From NCBI GenBank assembly GCA_030847615.1, contig JAUMIR010000003.1, positions 71,248,001 to 71,312,000 of the forward strand: DNA of 64,000 nucleotides, in the 5' to 3' direction. The notes beneath the pieces were generated by a model. It searched no databases, had not been told where the DNA came from, and saw nothing but the letters and a program-made list of their open reading frames with translations. Source of the stretch: Gambelia wislizenii (Eukaryota > Chordata > Lepidosauria > Squamata > Crotaphytidae). The position numbers and the translations under genes are program-made. Shown here one piece after another: positions 62,701-64,000 of this stretch. The stretch's first letter is position 1. Every line of letters starts with the position of its first letter.

Positions 62701-64000
62701 AAGAAGCCGAGGCTACCAAAAAGGCTACCTCGGCACACCTCAAACTGGGAGGGGTTTTCTGGTTTGCTTTTGGATGATCCGCTCCCTCCTTCCCCTTGCC
62801 CCCAGCAGCCCAATCTGGGACAATCACCCTCCTAGAGTAATCTCTCTGGACTGTTTTCCAGGGAGCTGGTTTTCCAGATGGTTTTCCATGTGTGGGGAGT
62901 GGATCGTTGAAAAGCAATCCAGCAAACTCCTCACGGCAGGAGCTGCACAGTGGCCAGCCTGCCTGGCTCGGGGGAGAAGGAAGGAGGAAGAAGAGGCTGC
63001 TCTGTGAAAAGGCCCTACAGCTGCTTCTGTGCTGCTCAAGCCAAGAAGAATTTGCTGGGTTGCTTCCTCCCCCACTCGGTGGCCCAATCTGGGGCAAACA
63101 CTCAATGTGGTTTTCCTGTGTGCCTCGCTCCACCACCCTCCCCCGCAGCACAAGTTCCCTGGAAAGCCATGCAGAGTGAAGTTTCAGCCACACAGAAGTG
63201 TCTGTAGGGCTTTTGCAAACAGTCTTCTCTTCCTCTTTCCTTGTCCCTGCCACTGGGGATTTTGCTGGATTGCTTTTTGATCATCTGCTCCATTGATTTC
63301 CCCCTCCCCCAGCCCGATCTGGGCTTGGCTCTTTCCCCCATCTCAGCTTGCTTTGCAAGGAGTGCGTGCATGCGTGAGCAGTTCAAAGCAAGCCTCCATA
63401 GGCAAGAACTGTGAAAGCCCACTGTTTCGATGTTTACAAATTACAGTACTTCAGGGTTTTTTGTGTGTGTGTTAAGTATCATTGGGGAGAATATTGTAAG
63501 ATATTCACAATTTCTCCATTTTCGCAGGGGTCCTAACCCCAGCAAATGTAGAGGGCTAACTGTATCTAGAAGTACAGAAGTATATGAAATATCAAACTAT
63601 TTATATAAGCACGTATGGCTTTAATTAAGTGGTCTATCTATCTAGCATTCCTGTTCTTTTCATATGGTCAGGTGTCTGACTTAATGTAGGGTTCTTGCTG
63701 TGAATATCAATTATTCTTGCAGACAATTTCTATGTGGATGACTATGCTAGATTTACGTTCTTGGATTCCAAAGACAAGACAGCTGCAGTTGCCAACAGCA
63801 TGACTTACTTGACCAAGAAAGGTAAAGTTATGAGATTTTCAACTCTTTCCTGTTCACATGCGGCATCTGATGCAAGTGGATACTTGCTATTCTACTTTTA
63901 TCCAGGGCTCTTTGTGTTTGAGAGGAAAGGCCTTTTCCTAAAGTTTTCTGGTGATATACTACCGTCTTTCCTCTTTGCTAGCTTAATCTCTTTTTGTCCT
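25196..64000 (+). CDS. UGGT1: UGGT1, UDP-glucose:glycoprotein glucosyltransferase 1 (exons 1-20, 3' truncated by window)
   Basis: ER-lumen folding sensor that re-glucosylates misfolded N-glycoproteins so that they rebind calnexin/calreticulin. Nineteen coding exons (30457-63821) join in frame to about 723 codons. They begin with a short signal peptide (hydrophobic [14 protein letters not shown]) and mature [19 protein letters not shown]. The part seen corresponds to the first thioredoxin-like domain and most of the N-terminal sensor region; the GT24 catalytic domain lies beyond the window. Sequons are present at NAT in exon 8 and NDS in exon 16. Introns are large and carry most of the transposons listed here; intron 16 (about 7.2 kb) holds a DIRS element. 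Identity is from recalled family similarity along the whole length, for example [25 protein letters not shown] and [18 protein letters not shown]. Confidence 0.96.
25415..25637. mobile_element. Harbinger-like MITE
   Basis: Terminal repeats GGGGGCATCCACACTAGAG and its complement CTCTAGTGTGGATGCCCCC, continuing inward for about 40 bp (AAATAATCC...GTTGAAACT). TAA flanks both sides (25412-25414 and 25638-25640), the 3-bp TWA duplication expected of PIF/Harbinger. The central part repeats CCTATGGGATCCTGGGA in opposite orientation. Confidence 0.85.
25582..25831. repeat. Tandem duplication of MITE right end plus flank
   Basis: Two direct copies with a period of 129 bp (25582-25710 and 25711-25831). 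Each begins GCCATAGCAAATCATCCAG, runs through the right MITE end, and finishes TTCAAGTTACACAAAAAGAT. The copies differ by small indels. Confidence 0.9.
27130..27258. mobile_element. hAT-type MITE, palindromic
   Basis: GTGACCCTCCAGG and TTGCAGTTCCCATCATCCC on the left face GACTGATGGGAATTGTAGCC and ATCTGGAGAACCACA on the right, an imperfect inverted repeat of a common reptile MITE. Confidence 0.65.
27291..27594 (-). mobile_element. Possible solo LTR, antisense
   Basis: On the minus strand the block starts TGTTATGACAAAGC, contains CAATAAAGCTTGTCTGG, and ends GGGCATTACA, that is 5' TG...CA 3' with a polyadenylation signal in the right place. No target duplication or internal retroviral sequence is visible, so this is tentative. 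Confidence 0.4.
27650..27725. mobile_element. hAT-type MITE fragment
   Basis: GTCCAGATGTGTTGGACTAT and GCACTCATCATTCCC match one half of the repeat at 27130. Confidence 0.5.
28120..28190 (+). mobile_element. L2 3' tail fragment
   Basis: TTGTAAGTCACCTTGGGTAC and AAAGGTGGGATATAAACTG, the terminal pattern of L2-type LINEs. Confidence 0.5.
28191..29190. other. UGGT1 intron 1, no gene seen
   Basis: AT-rich sequence. The minus-strand frame 28126-28476 and the plus-strand frame 28496-28678 have no recognisable family and no UGGT1 splice fit. Confidence 0.45.
29192..29400 (+). mobile_element. Sauria-type SINE, sense
   Basis: The best head in the window: A box TGGCGTAGTGGTTTGAG at 29201, B box GGGTTTGAATCCC at 29243, body GAAAACCCACTGGGTGACC, tail TTGAAGGCACACAACAACAA. 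tRNA-derived; a SINE and not a working tRNA. Confidence 0.9.
29501..29986. mobile_element. Tigger-like element D interrupted by a LINE end
   Basis: TACAGTCGGCCCTCTGTATC at the left and GATACCACGGGTCCACTGTA at the right, each within TA. The subterminal GTATCCATGG...CCCCC segments pair. The middle, 29633-29898, is a 5'-truncated LINE copy. Confidence 0.8.
29633..29898 (+). pseudogene. LINE ORF2 C-terminal remnant, copy 3
   Basis: Encodes [20 protein letters not shown] and the terminal finger CCAFCNRTC...[13 protein letters not shown] in one frame (29566-29856). It ends in a (GA)n run after AAGCCA. It sits inside element D. Confidence 0.85.
30445..30584 (+). CDS. UGGT1: UGGT1 exon 2, start codon and signal peptide
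   Basis: Acceptor TTTTATTTCAG, donor GTAAGAATG. The first ATG of two in a row is at 30457 ([10 protein letters not shown]). The hydrophobic core and the VKA|DSK boundary are a good signal-peptidase site. Then [20 protein letters not shown]. Confidence 0.95.
30756..31958. mobile_element. Tigger-like element E with long hairpin array
   Basis: Begins TACAGTTGTCCCTTCACATT, followed by a subterminal hairpin (CATTCGCGGGGGT facing ACCCCCGCGAATG at 30772-30809). The rest is the GC-rich array listed next. A matching right terminal repeat is not visible, so the right end is where the array stops. In UGGT1 intron 2. Confidence 0.7.
31010..31958. repeat. Tandem array of GC-rich hairpin units
   Basis: About eleven units, most 83-87 bp apart (starts near 31013, 31108, 31191, 31246, 31332, 31419, 31502, 31588, 31673, 31758 and 31888). 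Each has CCTTCACGGAGCC, a short TTGGAG-type loop and GGCTCCGTGAAGG, a perfect or near-perfect 13-bp stem, followed by CTCCGCGGCCTCCCCCCACC and CCCTCCCC runs. Proline-, arginine- and glycine-rich open frames over 170 codons on both strands come from the repeat. Confidence 0.9.
32411..32493 (+). CDS. UGGT1: UGGT1 exon 3
   Basis: Acceptor CTTTCTTCAG, donor GTAGTTATC. Encodes [20 protein letters not shown] then FGSSNHG. 83 nt. Confidence 0.95.
32500..33366. other. UGGT1 intron 3, left part, no gene seen
   Basis: No transposon ends or coding similarity recognised. The frame at 32700-32969 is isolated and unconvincing. Confidence 0.45.
33388..33940 (+). mobile_element. 5'-truncated L1-like LINE with target-site duplication
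   Basis: A tail AATTTAATAAAAATTAAAAA of poly-A type ends at about 33940. The flanks carry the same 20-21 bp, AAATCTGGATATTCATTTT, at about 33367-33387 and 33939-33958. That is the signature of target-primed insertion. The element interior is degenerate. Confidence 0.85.
34730..34860 (+). CDS. UGGT1: UGGT1 exon 4
   Basis: Acceptor TGGGTTTGCAG, donor GTTAGTAC. Encodes [43 protein letters not shown]. Start of the first thioredoxin-like domain. 131 nt. Confidence 0.96.
35165..35404 (-). mobile_element. Sauria-type SINE, antisense
   Basis: Plus strand reads GTATGCCTTCAAGTCATTCC, then GGGTTTTCTTGGCAAGATTT and AAACCACTATACCACGTGGG. On the minus strand this is head-body-tail of the same family as at 29192. 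Confidence 0.85.
35455..35520 (+). mobile_element. L2 3' tail fragment
   Basis: ACTGCCTTGAGGTCATTGG and AATAGGATATAAATG followed by an AT-rich run. Confidence 0.4.
36103..36215 (+). CDS. UGGT1: UGGT1 exon 5
   Basis: Acceptor TAATACAG, donor GTCATT (weak beyond GT). Encodes [20 protein letters not shown] and [18 protein letters not shown]; the two cysteines match a conserved pair in the family. 113 nt. Confidence 0.95.
37100..37274 (+). CDS. UGGT1: UGGT1 exon 6
   Basis: Acceptor TTGCTCCAG, donor GTAAGTAC. Encodes [40 protein letters not shown] and [14 protein letters not shown]. 175 nt. Confidence 0.96.
37511..38430. other. Unassigned repeat-like block, possible antisense LTR
   Basis: Starts TGTCAAGGGCTAAAACTTGG and contains GATTAATAAAGTTACTTTAT, so AATAAA-type signals occur on either strand. 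No partner LTR, target duplication or retroviral frame is visible. Confidence 0.25.
38435..38665 (+). mobile_element. L2 3' end
   Basis: CTTCCAGCAGGCCTTTCCTG followed by T/A-rich spacer and TTGTAAGCCACCCCGATTGC, the L2-type 3' UTR arrangement. Confidence 0.65.
38953..39049 (+). CDS. UGGT1: UGGT1 exon 7
   Basis: Acceptor TTTTTCTTGTAG, donor GTGAATCC. Encodes [20 protein letters not shown] and [12 protein letters not shown]. 97 nt. Confidence 0.96.
39345..39623 (-). mobile_element. Second tRNA-derived SINE family, full copy
   Basis: The minus strand opens AGGAGCCCTGGTGGCGCAGT, with an A-box-like TGGCGCAGTGGTTAAATG and B box AGTTCGATTCC. It then has a body with AAACTGCTTAATGCAGTG and an L2-like tail GGTATAAATAAATAAATAAA. 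The tRNA head differs from the Sauria SINE. A headless copy is at 9500. Confidence 0.75.
40395..40744. mobile_element. hAT (Charlie-like) non-autonomous element
   Basis: Left end CAGTGGCTCTTAACCTGTGG and right end GGTTAAGAGCCACGG are inverted. GGACCCCCAGGGG and GGGGGTCCCTGG follow inward. This is the MER5/Charlie-type arrangement. A clean 8-bp duplication is no longer readable. Confidence 0.75.
40914..40992 (+). CDS. UGGT1: UGGT1 exon 8
   Basis: Acceptor ATGTTTCTGTAG, donor GTACATC. Encodes [20 protein letters not shown] then LFGKLR. NAT is a sequon at a position glycosylated in the family. 79 nt. Confidence 0.95.
41211..41311 (+). CDS. UGGT1: UGGT1 exon 9
   Basis: Acceptor TATTCTTTCAG, donor GTAGTG. 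Encodes [20 protein letters not shown] and [13 protein letters not shown]. 101 nt. Confidence 0.96.
41340..42821. other. UGGT1 intron 9, no gene seen
   Basis: Unassigned intron DNA. Near 41650-42060 it is GC-richer and has overlapping short frames on both strands that resemble nothing known to me. Confidence 0.45.
42822..42921 (+). CDS. UGGT1: UGGT1 exon 10
   Basis: Acceptor TTCATTTTTAG, donor GTAACTG. Encodes [20 protein letters not shown] and [13 protein letters not shown]. 100 nt. Confidence 0.95.
43847..43907 (+). CDS. UGGT1: UGGT1 exon 11
   Basis: Acceptor CTATTTGAAG, donor GTAGTAATG. Encodes [20 protein letters not shown]. 61 nt, the smallest coding exon of the gene here; the acceptor has a poor pyrimidine tract. 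Confidence 0.92.
43910..45810. other. UGGT1 intron 11, no gene seen
   Basis: About 1.9 kb of AT-rich intron without recognisable repeats or coding similarity. Confidence 0.5.
45811..45902 (+). CDS. UGGT1: UGGT1 exon 12
   Basis: Acceptor TTTTCTACCAG, donor GTATGAG. Encodes [20 protein letters not shown] and [10 protein letters not shown]. 92 nt. Confidence 0.96.
46012..46162 (+). CDS. UGGT1: UGGT1 exon 13
   Basis: Acceptor TTTTCTTTCTAG, donor GTGAGTATG. Encodes [20 protein letters not shown] and [20 protein letters not shown]. 151 nt. Confidence 0.96.
46864..47113. mobile_element. Tigger-like MITE F, complete
   Basis: TACAGTAGCACCCCCGTATC at the left and GATATGGGGGTCCTACTGTA at the right give a complete 250-bp element in TA. 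The interior has AATTATCTGTGGATGGCG and GGGGAGAGAGGGGAGGA. It is the compact form against which the larger array-bearing elements can be compared. Confidence 0.85.
47217..47336 (+). CDS. UGGT1: UGGT1 exon 14
   Basis: Acceptor TTCCTTTTAAG, donor GTAAGTG. Encodes [20 protein letters not shown] and [20 protein letters not shown]. 120 nt. Confidence 0.97.
47604..48115 (-). mobile_element. CR1 LINE 3' end, antisense
   Basis: Starts TAGAATCATAGAAATCGTAG on the plus strand; runs back through the CR1 3' UTR and the ORF2 end (minus-strand [18 protein letters not shown]). It extends further into ORF2 than the other copies. Confidence 0.92.
48344..48557. mobile_element. MITE with 19-bp terminal inverted repeats
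   Basis: TTATCACACTACACTGTTA on the left and TAACAATGTAGTGTGATAA on the right match at 18 of 19 positions when inverted. Inner parts (GTTTGTAGTTTAGTGAGG, CCAGGATTCCACAGGG) resemble the core of the Harbinger-like MITE at 25415. Confidence 0.8.
48978..49063 (+). CDS. UGGT1: UGGT1 exon 15
   Basis: Acceptor CAACTTCCAG, donor GTAATGC. Encodes [20 protein letters not shown] and FLSNHIPL. 86 nt. Confidence 0.96.
49964..50099 (+). CDS. UGGT1: UGGT1 exon 16
   Basis: Acceptor TTTTAAATAG, donor GTAAGTAAT. Encodes [20 protein letters not shown] and [23 protein letters not shown] is the second family sequon. 136 nt. Confidence 0.96.
50357..50515 (+). repeat. DIRS left inverted terminal repeat
   Basis: Starts CATTCTCTGGGGTTGGTGAG and continues GATGAATCCAGAAACAG, then AGAAGCAGGAAGTTGAATC and CTCTTCCTTTGTTATTTC. 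The complement of each piece, in reverse order, is found at 55205-55376. Confidence 0.92.
50727..52894 (+). pseudogene. DIRS gag-like region, decayed
   Basis: Several open frames in succession and in different phases (50989-51678, 52132-52371, 52426-52671, 52610-52894). The last includes [19 protein letters not shown], like the end of DIRS gag proteins. A (CT)n run at about 50674-50701 precedes it. Frameshifts and stops separate the pieces. Confidence 0.65.
53100..53580 (+). pseudogene. DIRS reverse transcriptase remnant, active site lost
   Basis: Frame 53176-53580 gives [39 protein letters not shown] and [15 protein letters not shown]. The family's catalytic Y-x-D-D box reads YLHN, so both aspartates of the box are gone. 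The upstream piece ([17 protein letters not shown] type) is in another frame, and the frame stops early at 53580. Confidence 0.88.
53950..54690 (+). pseudogene. DIRS RNase H and following region
   Basis: A single 246-codon frame with [39 protein letters not shown] and [20 protein letters not shown], typical of the DIRS RNase H, then [20 protein letters not shown] leading into the recombinase part. Confidence 0.9.
54687..54959 (+). pseudogene. DIRS tyrosine recombinase C-terminal part
   Basis: Frame of 90 codons with H37-S-T-R40 (the HxxR box), W63 and the nucleophile candidate Y71 in [10 protein letters not shown]. The N-terminal arginine region is in a separate, disrupted frame. It ends just before the ICR. 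Confidence 0.88.
55029..55125. repeat. DIRS internal complementary region
   Basis: CTGTTTCTGGATTCATCCTC to AACCCCAGAGAATG is the reverse complement of the left end. GAAGGTGCATTCTGGGGGAT to GGATGAATCCA is the complement of the right end. They meet at GGTTACTTACCAT, which itself pairs with the right outer edge GTAAGTAACC. Confidence 0.92.
55205..55376 (-). repeat. DIRS right inverted terminal repeat
   Basis: Read on the minus strand it gives GGATTGGTGAGAGGATGAAT, then GAAGCAGGAAGCTGACACAT and CTCTTCCTTTGTTATCTC, matching the left repeat with scattered differences. The outer edge extends to GTGGCATT at 55376. Confidence 0.9.
55400..56250. other. UGGT1 intron 16, right part, no gene seen
   Basis: No further transposon ends recognised between the DIRS element and the next SINE. 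Confidence 0.45.
56255..56490 (-). mobile_element. Sauria-type SINE, antisense
   Basis: Plus strand GTTGTTGTGTGCCTTCAGG to TTACACCACATTGGCTCTAT. The minus strand has the tRNA-like head and B box AGGATTTGAATCC. Confidence 0.87.
56590..56660 (+). mobile_element. L2 3' tail fragment
   Basis: AAAGCTGCCTTGGGTTCTAC and GTGTATAAATTCAGTAAATA. Confidence 0.4.
57324..57455 (+). CDS. UGGT1: UGGT1 exon 17
   Basis: Acceptor TTTGTCTTCACAG, donor GTAAGAA. Encodes [20 protein letters not shown] and [20 protein letters not shown]. 132 nt. Confidence 0.96.
58229..58402. repeat. Foldback hairpin element
   Basis: Left arm 58229-58312 and right arm 58325-58402 are inverted copies of about 75-80 bp (shared CAATCCATTCCAATCA and CTTCTTAT pieces), separated by only a dozen bases. 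No flanking duplication identified. Confidence 0.8.
58403..59355. other. UGGT1 intron 17, right part, no gene seen
   Basis: AT-rich. The frame at 59180-59404 runs into exon 18 in another phase and is a shadow. Confidence 0.5.
59356..59520 (+). CDS. UGGT1: UGGT1 exon 18
   Basis: Acceptor TGTATTTCAG, donor GTAAGTTAC. Encodes [40 protein letters not shown] and [12 protein letters not shown]. 165 nt. Confidence 0.97.
59765..60430. mobile_element. Tigger-like element G with six-unit array
   Basis: Right end GGATACGGGGATGCTACTGT is complete; the left end (TCCCCCCATTTCCGTGGGGG) has lost its outermost bases. A subterminal GGATTGGTTCCAGG...CCCGCGGATACTG follows. Six units of roughly 75-96 bp centre on CATTGCTGCCACGGGAGCCA near 59854, 59929, 60025, 60107, 60186 and 60273. 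Overlapping 150-codon frames on both strands are repeat artefacts. Confidence 0.8.
60584..60704 (+). CDS. UGGT1: UGGT1 exon 19
   Basis: Acceptor TTTTGTGTTTCAG, donor GTAAGGC. Encodes [20 protein letters not shown] and [20 protein letters not shown]. 121 nt. Confidence 0.97.
60932..61345. mobile_element. Possible hAT-type element
   Basis: CAGGGGTGAGTAACCTTTTA at 60935 is a hAT-like start, and GGCCACCTCTGGC and TATGGCCCTC recur near 61290-61340. The right terminal repeat is not clearly readable, so the right limit is a guess. Confidence 0.35.
61346..62309. other. UGGT1 intron 19, middle part, no gene seen
   Basis: No recognisable repeat ends. The 119-codon frame at 61948-62307 has no family resemblance. 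Confidence 0.4.
62310..63564. mobile_element. Tigger-like element H with alternating inverted units
   Basis: TACAGTTGGCCCTCCACATT at the left; ATGTAGAGGGCTAACTGTA at the right, within TA. The interior repeats GTGGATCATTGAAAAGCAAC at 62617 and a variant at 62897. Its reverse complement forms occur near 62757 (TTTGCTTTTGGATGATCC), 63050 and 63258 (GATTGCTTTTTGATCATC). Confidence 0.8.
63723..63821 (+). CDS. UGGT1: UGGT1 exon 20
   Basis: Acceptor TTATTCTTGCAG, donor GTAAAGTT. Encodes [20 protein letters not shown] and [12 protein letters not shown]. 99 nt; the last UGGT1 exon in the window. Intron 20 runs to the edge. Confidence 0.96.

Noticed and set aside
62531..63422. Overlapping open frames of 100-200 codons on both strands
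   Set aside because: They come from the alternating inverted units of element H.

Overview
This is vertebrate nuclear DNA, most likely from a squamate reptile (a lizard). It has large introns with GT-AG borders, Sauria-type tRNA-derived SINEs, CR1 and L2 LINE tails, hAT, Harbinger-like and Tigger-like MITEs, and a DIRS retrotransposon. The species call is inference from the repeat families; I could not search a database.

Two conserved genes lie head to head. SAP130 (Sin3A-associated protein 130, mSin3A/HDAC co-repressor subunit) runs on the minus strand from a CpG-rich promoter near 21.8-22.3 kb down to the left edge. Sixteen exons can be placed, and the C-terminal exons lie outside the window. 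UGGT1 (ER UDP-glucose:glycoprotein glucosyltransferase, the folding sensor of the calnexin cycle) runs on the plus strand from a CpG-rich promoter at 24.85-25.3 kb to beyond the right edge. Twenty exons can be placed, covering the signal peptide and much of the thioredoxin-like folding-sensor region; the catalytic GT24 domain is outside. The two genes act in different compartments (nucleus and ER lumen). The arrangement is the SAP130-UGGT1 neighbourhood known from other amniotes. All exon joins given here keep the reading frame.

Layout: 0-1 kb, foldback repeat; 1.05-21.8 kb, SAP130 exons with LINE, L2, SINE and Tigger-like insertions in the introns; 21.1-22.3 kb, SAP130 CpG island with two opposed groups of CCAAT boxes; 22.3-24.85 kb, repeat-filled intergenic DNA; 24.6-25.8 kb, UGGT1 promoter bracketed by a hAT MITE and a Harbinger-like MITE; 25.2-64 kb, UGGT1 introns and exons. 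Intron 16 of UGGT1 holds a nearly full-length but dead DIRS element (50.36-55.38 kb) with both inverted terminal repeats and the internal complementary region still readable.

The most unusual signal is a set of at least eight TA-flanked elements sharing a TACAGT-type terminal inverted repeat (3.3, 7.4-8.75, 15.7-16.4, 29.5-30.0, 30.8-32.0, 46.9-47.1, 59.8-60.4 and 62.3-63.6 kb). Several carry a different internal cargo of tandem, hairpin-forming, often very GC-rich minisatellite units. They look like Tigger/pogo-type MITEs that repeatedly acquired and expanded foldback arrays. Most long open frames outside the exons are chance frames in these arrays or decayed transposon frames. Intron stretches not listed hold no gene I can support.
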